Shown one piece after another: positions 20,841 to 31,202 of a stretch of 49,376 nt of DNA. The position numbers were made by a program, and so were the translations under genes. Source of the DNA: Nemertoderma westbladi (taxonomy: Eukaryota > Xenacoelomorpha > Nemertodermatida > Nemertodermatidae); the NCBI GenBank assembly GCA_032718475.1, contig JAUCBJ010002599.1, positions 1 through 49,376 on the forward strand. Reading direction: 5' to 3'. Under the pieces are notes generated by a model. The model ran no database searches and was not told where the DNA came from. It saw only the letters and a list, made by a program, of their open reading frames with translations. Within the stretch, counting starts at the first letter, position 1. The number at the start of each line of letters is the position of its first letter.

Positions 20841-21369
20841 TGTTAGCTTATTCAATCCCGCTAACACCCCATAAAGTTAAGCCGATAAGCAATATTGGGA
20901 GCCACGAGATTGGGTAATCAACCAACTCGTGCCACCCCAATAAGAATGGGAAGGAGAAGCACACAATTAGGGTCAGGGGCCAAACCCCTAACCCAGAGAG
21001 AACAGGTGGAGTGAACGGGAACACTCCAAAGGGCGCCAACAAGGGTATCAACCAATCAGAGGGGGGAAAGGCATCGATTAGGTAGAGTAACAAGGCCAAC
21101 CGTGCAATATAGCCAGTTGGCAGTAATCATTCCATTCAGTTATCTCAGTATCATATTGGTGCTAGTTAGGTTAGATAGTTTAGCTAGGGAAGGACCAGGA
21201 CTTTAGTTACCGTATCCTGCCTTCCGTGTACGACAATCCATATCTATATCTATATCTTTATACCGGCTATTATATACAACGAACGACACGAACTCATTTA
21301 CTTTCACACATGGCGGGGACGCGTGAACTAACACCGGATAAACCGGGATCCTTCCTGGATCCCGTCATA
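20841..21369 (+). repeat. 5' LTR of D1
   Basis: Starts TGTTAGC and ends CCCGTCATA (CCCGTCACA in the 3' copy). An imperfect hairpin lies at 20903-20931 with CACGAG/CTCGTG arms. The right third contains TATATCTATATCTTTATACC and a GGGATCCTTCCTGGATCCC inverted repeat near the end. No conventional TGG-type primer site follows. Confidence 0.95.
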
Positions 21370-21538
21370 GTAACTAAATCAACTGCTGCCCTAGCTGAAC
21401 ACAGTAACTAAAACCAACTGCTGCCCTAGCTAAACTCAGCAACCAAACCCTTCGATAGCTAGTTAAATCGGAGCCGCCGCCCTAGATAAACTCAGCGACT
21501 ACTATCGACTACCAGCCACCAATTTAGAGACAAAGGAG
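21370..21538 (+). other. D1 leader with short imperfect repeats
   Basis: About three imperfect repeats of roughly 50 bp, each with AACTGCTGCCCTAGCT and an AACTCAGCAAC-type segment. No coding signal; the next feature is the ORFa ATG. Confidence 0.7.
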
Positions 21539-23869
21539 ATGAGTCGGTCAGGTGAGACAACGCCGACGCGGACCCCGGACGAAGAATTAATGATCCGCGA
21601 GGCCACAACCAGGCGGTACAGACCCACAACGCCGGACCCATCGATAACGGGTCATCCGGCAGTTCAGGATGAGGGGGGCCGCCTGGAACCCGAGGTCGAG
21701 CCGAGAGGAGGAGAGAGCGAGGCGGAAGGAGACGGAGACGAGTCGACACGAGACACGGATGTCGGTATCGATGTCGCCGGCCAGCCACAGGCCGAAGGCG
21801 ACGAGCGGCCCACCGAAACGGCGATGGTGGGGCCGACGGTACGACGCCGGACCCGAAGAGACGGAGGAGATGTCGGTACCGATGTCGCCGGCCAGCCACA
21901 GGCCGAGGGCGACGAGCGGCCCACCGAAACGGCGACGGTGGGGCCGACGGTACAACGCCGGACCCGGAGAGACGGAAGAGAGGTCGGCGACGAGGACGTC
22001 GGGGTTTCTGAGCGACTTCGACAGGCCTACAACGCGACCCGGAGACTACTAGAGGAGGCCAGAAAAGGGGCGAAGATAGACGAGGTGAGACTGAGGAAAC
22101 GACTAGGTGAGTCGAATAAACACTTTAATTATCTAATGCGCTTCGGGCAAAGAGAACTGGCAAAGGAGAGAGCGAGAGGGGTTGCCGAGGAACTGTATGA
22201 CTTGTGGCGGTGTAGGGGTATGGAACCTAGCGTAGTGTACGTAGGGCCATACTTAGTCGATGCCCGGGGATTAAAATTAGTGGGTTGGGAGAGACCTGAA
22301 GGGGGCGAATCCGAGGTTAACCCCGAGGATTCGGCCTCGTCGGTCGGAAGAAGTTCCGGGATGCGGGGGAAAGTCAGTAGGTCGGGAAGGCGGAGGGAGT
22401 CCGTCGTAACCGATAAGTCTGCTACATCCTCCACGAAAGAAAGACTGGTGAGAGAGATAGGTGCCGCGTACCGTCTCGAGCTGATAGAGCAAGGTCAGAG
22501 GGAAATGGATAAACAGCTGGAGGAGGGGAGAATGAGGCTGGAGAGGAAAACGGCATTGATTAGAGAAACCGGAGAGAGGGCCGAAAGGGCTTTGAGAAGC
22601 CTTAGGGAGTGTGAGGAAATAGAAGAAAAGGAGTGTAGGGAACGTGAGGCGAGAGAGGAAAAGGAACGTAAGGAACGTGAGGCGAGAGAGGAAAAGGAAC
22701 GTAAGGAACGTGAGGCGAGAGAGGAAAAGGAACGTAAGGAATGTGAGGCGAAAGAGGAAAAGGAACGCAAAGAGCGTGAAGCGGAGCGTAAGGAGCGTGA
22801 GGCGAGAAGGGAAAGTGAACGCAAGGAGCGTGAAGCGAGGCGAAGGGAGAGCACTAGGAGAGTAGCAGAGTTGGCTGACCAGGACGCGCGGGAGTGTGAG
22901 AGGAGAATGGCAGAAGCTGAGCGAGAGCAAAAGGAATTAGAGAGACGCCAAAGTGAGCTTGCGGAACATAGGATTAGACGCACGCACGAGCTGCAACTGG
23001 TGCGGGCGGGGGCGTCTGAGAGCGGGACTGGCTCGAATATTTTAGGGGAGCCGGGAGCCGTGGATGCATTTATTAACACCCCACTTACAGGGACCGCACG
23101 ACAGACCCAAAACTGGTGTGACCGTACGGGTGGGGGAGGTAATAATGATAATGCTACAGTAGACATTGTTAATATTAATGGTACCGTATGGGATAACTCT
23201 AACCAAACCTTTATTGCAGCAAATAATACTCTACCTAGTAGCAGTAATTTAAATTTAAATACAAATAATAATAATTCAAATAATTTAAATAATGATCCAA
23301 GCCCGAATTTACAAAATATTTCAAATAATTTAAATAATGATCCAAGCCCGAATTTACAAAATATTTCAAATAATTTAAATAATGATCCAAGCCCGAATTT
23401 ACAAAATAATTCAAATGATTTTGTTTCAAACGAACAAATTAATTCCGTTTCCGATATGGGTGCTATTAACGTAAACACGTCGGGCGTATATGGCCAGACA
23501 GACGGAGGCCTGGTAGGCCGTATAGTTGGTAGGCAGGGAGTGACTGGGTTGGGTAGACCCAGTGAGGGCCTGGTAGGCCACGTAGTTCGTAGGCAGGGAG
23601 TGACTGGGTTGGGTAGACCCAGTGAGGGCCTGGTAGGCCACGTAATTGATAGGCAGGGAGTGACTGGGTCGGGTAGACCCAGCGAGGGCCTGGTAGGCCA
23701 CGTAGTTGGTAGGCAGGGAGTAGAGGGCCTGGTAGGCCACGTGATAGCAGAGGGAGAGGCGGGGGTGAATAGACCCGACCGCGGCAGGGTTGATGTGTCC
23801 ACTAGAGAGGGATATAGTAGCGGGGTGAGGGATAACGAAGTTAGATGTGGCGAGTGGGGGGGGCTATAG
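21539..23869 (+). CDS. D1 ORFa: long charged coiled-coil, repeat-rich gag-like protein
   Basis: A 776-codon intact frame starting MSRSGETTPTRTPDEE. Residues about 75-150 hold two copies of a 43-residue unit (DVAGQPQAEGDERPTETA). About 160-250 is a globular-looking segment (RLRQAYNATRRLLEEARKG, ELYDLWRCRGM). About 300-490 is a very charged Glu/Arg/Lys coiled coil with repeats of REAREEKERKE. After about 520 comes an Asn-rich stretch with three units of NNLNNDPSPNLQN, and then four 20-residue units of GLVGHVVGRQGVTG. It ends beside a G8 run at about 23857 where the next frame takes over, so ORFa and the gag below may be one protein joined by frameshifting or split by an indel. A gag-related role is inferred from position; no enzyme motif is seen. 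Confidence 0.7.
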   Translation: MSRSGETTPTRTPDEELMIREATTRRYRPTTPDPSITGHPAVQDEGGRLEPEVEPRGGESEAEGDGDESTRDTDVGIDVAGQPQAEGDERPTETAMVGPTVRRRTRRDGGDVGTDVAGQPQAEGDERPTETATVGPTVQRRTRRDGREVGDEDVGVSERLRQAYNATRRLLEEARKGAKIDEVRLRKRLGESNKHFNYLMRFGQRELAKERARGVAEELYDLWRCRGMEPSVVYVGPYLVDARGLKLVGWERPEGGESEVNPEDSASSVGRSSGMRGKVSRSGRRRESVVTDKSATSSTKERLVREIGAAYRLELIEQGQREMDKQLEEGRMRLERKTALIRETGERAERALRSLRECEEIEEKECREREAREEKERKEREAREEKERKEREAREEKERKECEAKEEKERKEREAERKEREARRESERKEREARRRESTRRVAELADQDARECERRMAEAEREQKELERRQSELAEHRIRRTHELQLVRAGASESGTGSNILGEPGAVDAFINTPLTGTARQTQNWCDRTGGGGNNDNATVDIVNINGTVWDNSNQTFIAANNTLPSSSNLNLNTNNNNSNNLNNDPSPNLQNISNNLNNDPSPNLQNISNNLNNDPSPNLQNNSNDFVSNEQINSVSDMGAINVNTSGVYGQTDGGLVGRIVGRQGVTGLGRPSEGLVGHVVRRQGVTGLGRPSEGLVGHVIDRQGVTGSGRPSEGLVGHVVGRQGVEGLVGHVIAEGEAGVNRPDRGRVDVSTREGYSSGVRDNEVRCGEWGGL

Positions 23870-25305
23870 GGGCCCCACAACAGCGAGTTAGCGGCGAAAG
23901 GGGGGGGGCAGAGAGTGTCCCACAGCCGTCAGCGGATAATGCGCGGGCCAAAATAGGTAAACCGCAACACCCGGCGACGGAGAGCAATAGGGGGATTGCG
24001 AGTATCCCCGGCGGCGTGCGACCGAGCAGAGAGAGACAGGTTGACGTCGTAAGAGGGTGGACGAAGCATCGAGCCCGATCAGAAGAGGGAAGAAGAACAG
24101 TGGGGTTTAACCGGGAGGTTGACGAGAGATCTCACGAGCGGGAACACCCCACTGAAAGGAGAAGAAGAGAAGACAATAGTAGGAGTATCGCCGCGAACGA
24201 TAGAAGAACGAGGACGGATAGCGAGCCGTCGGTAGTCGAGATGAGAACAGAGAGTCAGTGGGGTCGGACTCCGGGAGATTGCCGTCACCCCGGAGAGATG
24301 CGACCTGGTGAGGTGCATTACGCGCCGATGGAGGGGTACGCGATGTACCGGTACGAAGACGAGAACAGTAGAGAGGGGGGTCGAAGAGAAACTTTCCGAC
24401 GGAATATACCTACCGATCGAGAGTATGGTAGCCACGGGGAGGACTATTCGAGAAGAATAAACTTCGATCCCGAGCGACACATGCAGACTGTAGGACATAC
24501 TGTAGGCCTTACTGCACATACCATAGGCCATACTGAGAGAGGCAATGTAGGGGATAGGATGGCGCGGACAATGGGATTAAACCCGGAAGTAGCGGAATAC
24601 ATACCGACGAGTAGGCCAGAAGTTGATAGGCCTATACCGGTACCAGTACAGCAGTATGACTACAGCATGCAGGGACATAACATATACCCAGGGGAGGGGG
24701 GAATTATTGCGGATAGGTGTATGGGCCCCAATATATTAACATCAACCCCAATACCAAACATACCGGTGGGGGGGGGGGGGCAGGGTGACATTCCCCCATC
24801 ACAATATCAACAATATACCCCGATAGGAGCAAGAACAACGAGACCCTTGGATGAAAATAGGTCGTGTGACACAGAAATATGGAGGGGGCCGCTACCCCCG
24901 ATGACATACCCAAGTCAAAGAAAGTCAAGAAATAGGACGGACGGACCGCACCAGACAGGAGAAACCATACAGCATCCATCGAATCCATTGGAAGCGCAGG
25001 CGATGGGGATGGCCACGTTGATCGATGCGTTAAAAACGAGGATCGAGTTACCACCCGTGGAACCATTCAAATTCGATGGGAGTAGGCCGGAAGAATATCT
25101 ACAGTTTCGGCGCATGTATAGTAACGAAATACTAACAAAAAACTTGACACAGGCGGAGTGCCTAAAGTATCTGCAAGTATACACAGGAGGCCCAGCATAC
25201 GATATCGTGAGGCAATATCAAGGAATAGAGGGCGGGTCACGACAGCATGGCGGGCACTGGATAGGGAATACGGGCACCCGACCAAGATCATCAGGCAGAC
25301 GCTGA
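23845..25305 (+). pseudogene. D1 gag, N-terminal and capsid-start region
   Basis: The frame continues from ORFa after the G run. The first 300 codons are low-complexity, Arg/Glu/Pro-rich, with short repeats such as VGHTVGLTAHTIGHT. Then comes a canonical gag start: LIDALKTRIELPPVEPFKFDG, then EYLQFRRMYSNEIL and LTQAECLKYLQVYTGGPAYD. The L-P-x-x-x-x-FDG and L-x-YL-x-x-x-x-G-x-A-x-x-x-[IV] pattern is that of BEL/Pao gag. Coding sense shifts to another frame near 25235 (a GGGCGGG stretch), probably an indel; the ATG at 23845 may not be a true start. Confidence 0.75.
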
Positions 25306-27479
25306 GATGCATAACATCGGGTGGCCTACAGGATAATCCCGTTAGCATTAAGACGTTCGCTAACAAAGTCGAAAAGGCGCTAATCGTGCTGAAGACGCTA
25401 GACGCGCCATACGAGCTCAATGCGTCCAATAACATCACCACGATAGCGCAGGCACTACCGAACTGGCTGGGCAATAAGTGGAGGAAGATTGCTTTCTCCA
25501 CTCGAGACAAGAAGGGTGCGGAACCGGGTTTGGAAGAAATGTCAAGCTTCTTAAACTATGAGGCTGAACTAATAACTGACCCAGTCTATAGCGAAGATAG
25601 CCTGGGAAAGGGACCGAAGACGGATTACCATAGACCGAAACCAGAGCGCAATACATCAAACGCATTACCGAGGCTCAGGCAATCATTGCCATATGCAGCG
25701 ACGCAGGGGACTACAAGTCCACAGCTAGCCGAAGATAAGACAACACCATGGAACGGACAGGGGAACAATAACAACACGAATAAACATAACCCCAGTACGT
25801 CCAGTAGGCAGAATCCAAACAATAAGAATATTAGGGACTTTGGTACAAACGCAACTGCGATACGCAATGCACTGTATAAAGAGGGCTACGACCCAAAGAG
25901 CAAATGCCAGCTACACGCAAATGCGCTTCATCAAACCATGAACTGCAGGTACTGGCAGGCGCTGCCTAGGCAAGATCAGATAGATTATACGTCGAGCAAT
26001 AAAATCTGCTCGCGATATGTGATGAGTGGGCATAGAGCAAGGGAATGCAAGGAGAAGCTGATCAAATTTGGTCAGAGGAGAGGCCAAACGATGGCGACGA
26101 GCACAGTAGGGGCGAAGAAGAGAGGAACGGTGTTACTTGGAGTAGTACCCGTGCGAGTGATCGGGGAAGGCAATCGATCAGTAACAACACTAATGCTGGT
26201 TGATAGTGGAGCTGCCTTCACATTAGTCGAGGAATGGGTGGACGAAGAGATAGGATTGAGAACGAGGCCAAGCAGAATGGCGGTAACAACCATCTCTAGC
26301 AAAGATGAGATTCTGGAGATGAGAACAGGACGGTGCGCAATTGCAGCAGTGGCACCGGGATGCGACTATGGGGCAACCATCAACCCCATCCAAGTGATAG
26401 AGTCAATTAATATCAATGCCAGGCGGCCAACTAACATCGAGGTCGAGCAATATAAATTCCTGGACGACATTGACTTCTCAATCCCAGATGTGGACGTTAG
26501 GAAGGTATCCATCATAGTAGGAATGGATTGCCCAACGGCCCACGAAAGAATGCAAACGGTCTTCGGCGAAGACAAGCAGTGTGACCCGGTGGCGATATTA
26601 ACACCATTCGGGTGGACACTGACAGGCCCAATTAAGAGTAATATACCATTCCATGTGTCTGAGAGTTCAGGATGCATGGTGCCAGGAACTGTCGACGAGA
26701 TAGAGGAGAGGCCAGAGATGGGCAATAGTGGTAGACAGCTAGAAGTGGAAGCAACACCAAGAGAGTGGGCGGAGGAGAATGGCATGGATGCAGAAGATCT
26801 AGAGACGATGGGTTGGAACAAGAGTCCCAGCAAGCATCGGTATGGAGATGGAGAGGAGCGGACGGCAAAATGTCCGGGGGACAGGCCGGAGGAGTGTCCG
26901 GAAGATATGCCGGTCCGGTTGGGAGGCATGCCGACAAGGGGGAGGCCGAGCGGGAGGACAAGATGGAAAGGGAGAAGATTTGAGACGACCAGACCAGGGG
27001 CAGAGAAGCCCGTGGGTGGGCGTGTGATGGACAAAGGAGCCGGGAAAGTAGGAGGCGTGCTGCATACGCACGCGGGACTGACAGGGTGTGAGGGGGCATT
27101 ATATGGGCAGAGATTGTGTATACCGAAGGACGAACGGGGGTCGTCGAGGCCTTTAATGCCAGCACACATATTAAGGGGGAGGCCAGAAGAGGTGGCATCC
27201 AAGATTAAGGAGAAGAACAGGGGCGGCATTATACCGCCGGGCGACACGTTGAAGGGTGGCACTTTGCCGCCAAGGGACGACCACGAGATCAGAAACATAA
27301 ATAACAGACAGCATTTCCAAAGACAGGAGAAAAGGCCACCAGAATTGACAAGGAGAGTGGAGCGAAGAATTAGAGGACCTGTGGGGTGGCAGTGGGAGAG
27401 TTGCCTGCTGGAGGAATCACCCCTTGGGTCGCTGAGTTGTCCAATAGGTTGGACTGGGATGAAAGAGTTAGATCCGTAA
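25158..27479 (+). pseudogene. D1 gag C-terminus, protease and integrase-tail remnant
   Basis: Meaningful from about 25235: TAWRALDREYGHPTKIIRQT (gag), then a Cys/His cluster CQLHANALHQTMNC with ICSRYVMSGHRARECKE, typical of BEL/Pao nucleocapsid. An aspartic protease follows with active site LMLVDSGAAFTLVEEW (about 26193-26240). About 26600 comes LTPFGWTLTGPI, the BEL/Pao motif between protease and RT. Then the RT, RNase H and integrase core are missing; after some 150 codons of Arg/Gly/Pro-rich sequence an integrase C-terminus-like SSRPLMPAHILRGRP appears (about 27140-27185). It ends at 27479. This deletion makes D1 dependent on other elements. Confidence 0.8.
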
Positions 27480-28646
27480 AAAGTGCGGGCAGAGGTGTTA
27501 CCTGTCTGTTAGAAGGAGCACCTCAGCGGAGTTAGAGAAGAGTTTAGTCGTCCAAGTTTTGGACTGAGGGGGGTGGGATTGAGGGCGAGACGCCCTTCCC
27601 ACACAAAAAAATAAAATAAAAAATAAATAAAATAATAGTACGTAGTAGGTACGCAGTTAGTAGGCAGAAGTTAGTCAGTAAGAAGGTACGTAGTACCTAG
27701 AGTTAGTTAGTTAAGAGGTACGTAGTACCTAGAGTTAGTTAGTCAGTTAGTTAGTCAGTAAGAGGGTACGTAGTACCGTCAGTTAGTTAGTTAGTTAGGA
27801 GGTACGTAGTACCTAGAGATAGTTAGAGAGTTAGAGGGTACGTAGTACCGTTAAGTAGAGAGTTAGAGGGTACGTAGTACCGTTAAATAGAGAGTTAGAG
27901 GGTACGTAGTACCGCTAGTTAGAGAAGAGTTAGAGGGTACATAGTACCGTTAGTTAGAGAAGAGTTAGAGGGTACATAGTACCGTTAGTTAGTTAGAGAG
28001 TTAGAGGGTACGTAGTACCGCTAGTTAGTTAGAGAGTTAGAGGGTACGTAGTACCGCTAGTTAGTTAGAGAGTTAGAGGGTACGTAGTACCGCTAGTTAG
28101 CTAGAGAGTTAGAGGGTACGTAGTACCGCTTAGAGAGTTAGAGGGTACGTAGTACCGTTAGTTAGAGAGAGAGAGAGTAAGAGGTAAAAGGGGTATATAA
28201 GATATAGATATTAGTTAGCAGTTAGTAGCGAGAGGGGGGCATATGAGTACAGCTGGGTAAATCGTGTGGCCACACGACGCATACTGCTGTACTGCACAGG
28301 CCCACAGAGTAGGCCGGAATGTGGATTAGAGAATAGAACAATCCATAGGCAATAGTAAGTAGTAGGACAGTAGAATTAAAATTAAATTAAAAATAAATAG
28401 AATAGGGCTGAAAGTTACAAAGTAATGGCAACACTAGGAAAGTTATTCTAGAATATAATAAAAGTAACGGACAGAAATTGTAAATTAAGCTCATTTACTA
28501 GCTTCAGGATTAATTAGTAATAATTTAGGCTAAAAGGCGCAGTTAAGTAAGAAATAGGCCATTATCGGACAGTACAGAACATCCTAGATACATCACTCAT
28601 CTGTATTGCGCCTTGGTAAGGCACCACCTTGCAGGTGAGCGAGTGA
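27480..28646. other. D1 non-coding interval between pol remnant and ORFc
   Basis: It starts with a TCCAAGTTTTGGACTGAGGG inverted-repeat-containing segment (about 27551-27570), then A-rich sequence, then the minisatellite at 27685-28156. The last 360 bp (from about 28250) are conserved in D2 (49020-49376, reverse strand), suggesting a leader or promoter for ORFc. Confidence 0.6.
27685..28156. repeat. minisatellite of GGTACGTAGTACC units
   Basis: Fourteen copies of GGTAC[GA]TAGTACC at roughly 30-45 bp spacing, separated by TAGTTAGTTAGAGAGTTAGAG-like filler. Each core is a 5-bp inverted repeat with a 3-base centre. Some units differ by G to A in the centre. Confidence 0.92.
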
Positions 28647-31202
28647 GTGTTCGGAATGGCGAACAAGTTGATCAGAAAGAGAAAGGCGGAGTCAGGAGGA
28701 AAGGAGATACTGGTGGATTTCACCGAGAGGCATCCGGAAGAGAAGACGAGAGGATACTACGAGAGGTTGGAAAGGGGTCACGCGGCACGAGCGCTGCAGG
28801 ATCACTTCCGGGAGATGCACAAACAGCGGCTGGTCGGGACCTATGGGACGCCGTCGCTGGACAACGCGATCTTCCAACACTCCCACTACGTGGTAAAAGG
28901 GGACGAGGCGAAGTTCGGGATTCCGAAGTACCCGAGGGAATCACCGAGGAAGGACTGGAAGAGATTCATAGAGTCCGTCAAAAGAGGAGGATATATGGTC
29001 CTAGACGACGAGGGAACCGTGGAAGACGAGGCGGGTTCGAGACGAGGAACGGCGGGGTCGGCCAGGACCATACTCCTACATTTGGCCGCGCCAAATGGGG
29101 ACATCTTCTTATTCGATCTAGGAATGTATGGGAAGAAGGACGGGCCGAAATTAAACCGGTTACCGAAAGCGGTACAAGTCTTGGTAAGAGAGAAGTCGAC
29201 GACGAAAGTGGGATCGGCGATTCGCGAGGATGCGGAGAGAATCATCGGTCCGGACACCACCAACCTCCTGGATATGCAGAAGGTCTTTATGGCTATGACG
29301 GCACCGGATGGGTTGGGGGTAGTCGAAAACACAGGCTAATGCGGGGCGGTGGCAATGGGCCAATTATTGGGGCTCGTGTGCCACAAACCGATGGATTGGG
29401 GGAAGTTCAGGGAAGAATACGGAGCAGAACTAGCGAACTCGCTAAAGTGGGGAGCGAGACCGGGAAAGCAGGAGGTATATCAATTCCGCAGGGGAGCGAT
29501 AAAGGTATATCAGAAGTGATATATCCTGCAGGAGGACTGGATGATGATAAGTTTGCTTAACTTATTCATGACCGTGGTTATCGAGAGGGAACCAGGGGCA
29601 TTTCTGTTATCGGGATCACCCCTAAGCTACAGGAGAGCCTTTAAAGTGGCCTTCGACGGTCTGGTAGACCACCCGGGGCTGAAGGGCGAGTCGGTGTACT
29701 ACAACAGCCGGCATCTGGTAGACGGGGAGACAGATACGCCGTATCAGAGATGGGAGCAGCTAGAAACGGATAGACGAGAAGCAAAGCGACTGGAAGAAGT
29801 CGCCAGACGGGAGAGGATAGAAGCAGAGGAGAGGGAAGAGGAGGCCAGGACACAGAGTTACGGCTTCGAGGAACAGGCAGGCTTAGACGAGCTTCATTGG
29901 ACTTCGTCAGGGAGTTCGGGGGAGTCTCTAGGGCGAGAACTGGGATGGACGGTGGGGTCACCGAAACAGTCGACGTCGGGGTTGCAAGCGATGCCCATAC
30001 CAGCGGGCGCCGAAGGCGACCAACCGCCAAGGAAGCTAAGGGAGTTAGAGGGATGGAGAGCTACTGGCGAGAGCCAAGGCGGGAAGGGACAAAGTGGATC
30101 CATCGGGATACCGGGGTTGGAGTCACTGCCAGAGGAGGAGGACGACGACGACGAGTTCGGAGAGATGCCGCCCATCGAGAGGATAGGCCACTCGGACACG
30201 GACTGGGTTGGCGGAAGGGTGGTGACGGCCAGTGGGGCGAGGGCCTTCTGGAACAGATCCGGCAAGCGGACCTGGGTGCACGAGGAGCCGGCGATGGATT
30301 TCGCGGGGAGCACTATCAGGTTGGGCGAACAACCAGGGACGGCACCACGGATAGTATTCGGGGAGACGATGCCCGAGAGGGGCGGAGAGATCGACGTAGA
30401 TAGAGACACCAACATGGAGAAATTCGCTTACCAGCGACTCCACAGACCGCGGAGATCGCTTGGGACGAAAGACGACGTGGGACGGGAGACATTGGTACTC
30501 GGCTGCGACTACTGTGGGAGACAGACCCACCAGGAAAGGAGCTGCTTGTACCGGTTCCAGAAGGGAACCTTTTGTCTCTACTGCCGAGAACCAAGTCACA
30601 GGATGGGGGCGTGTCCACGGTTGCATAACTGATGTCCAAAGTGCCACTTTCGGGGACACTACGGACGCCAGTGCGACTGGATGGACGACGAAGAGAAGTT
30701 CAGGAGATTCGAGGAGTGGGCCGACGTCGGGGCCATGACGCGTCAGCGCATGAAGGCCCAGGAGTTCAAGTGGGGTTTCTTCCTTATCAATCAGGAGGCT
30801 CACATGGAAATCATAAAGCGGAGGCTACCGTTTACCTATCAAGAGGTAGCAACGGCGGCGTCGTATGCCGGAGTAATGAACACACAAAGATATTTGGACA
30901 GGTGGACGCCACAGAACCGAGGGGAGTTTAGGGATTTCTTGGCGGAGCACGTACCGCAAGCAATGAAGATGATCCTATGGGACGCCACCAGAGGGAGACA
31001 ACAGGGCCACTCTGAGGGGCCACCGGCGAAGCGATATCGGGCACTAATAACACCAGCACCCAAGGAGCCAACAACCGGAATCAGCAGGGAGGTGGCGGCG
31101 AAAGTCCGAAAGCAGAAAGCGGATCCCAGAGGAACGGTGGTAACCAAGAAACGACCCAGGGAAGAGGACGCCAGGGGGAACTATCCCCAGAGGAACAGAT
31201 AG
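28647..31202 (+). pseudogene. D1 ORFc: RNase D/EXD1-like domain plus three CCHC knuckles
   Basis: 852 codons in one frame, broken only by three in-frame stops (29337, 29517, 30630). Residues 1-15 are basic (MANKLIRKRKAE). About 100-280 look like a DEDD-family 3'-5' exonuclease: YMVLDDEGT (D-x-E, about 119-121), TILLHLAAPNGDIFLFDLG, KVGSAIREDAERI (motif II Asp), LLDMQKVFM and WGARPGKQEVYQFRRGAIKVY, where the Y-x3-D of motif III is expected but no Asp is present. About 365-410 is a charged coiled coil; about 500-560 is acidic. Three CX2CX4HX4C knuckles follow (CDYCGRQTHQERSC, CLYCREPSHRMGAC, CPKCHFRGHYGRQC at about 619-676), and a basic KRPREED tail closes it. I infer an RNA-binding accessory protein of the retroelement; the role is unknown. 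Confidence 0.75.

Noticed and set aside
22495-23880. 461-codon minus-strand ORF opposite ORFa
   Set aside because: Antisense shadow of the purine-rich ORFa; Ser/Leu-rich with no domain, and on the wrong strand for the element.
26366-27298. 310-codon minus-strand ORF opposite the D1 protease
   Set aside because: Antisense to a frame with clear BEL/Pao gag and protease motifs; no recognisable domain.
27685-28156. CRISPR or integron-like array of palindromic repeats
   Set aside because: The spacers are themselves near-identical filler (TAGTTAG, GAGAGTTAGAG), so it is a minisatellite.
28613-29560. 315-codon plus-strand ORF in a second frame over ORFc
   Set aside because: Arg/Gly-rich out-of-frame translation; the alternative frame has exonuclease-like motifs and is conserved in D2.
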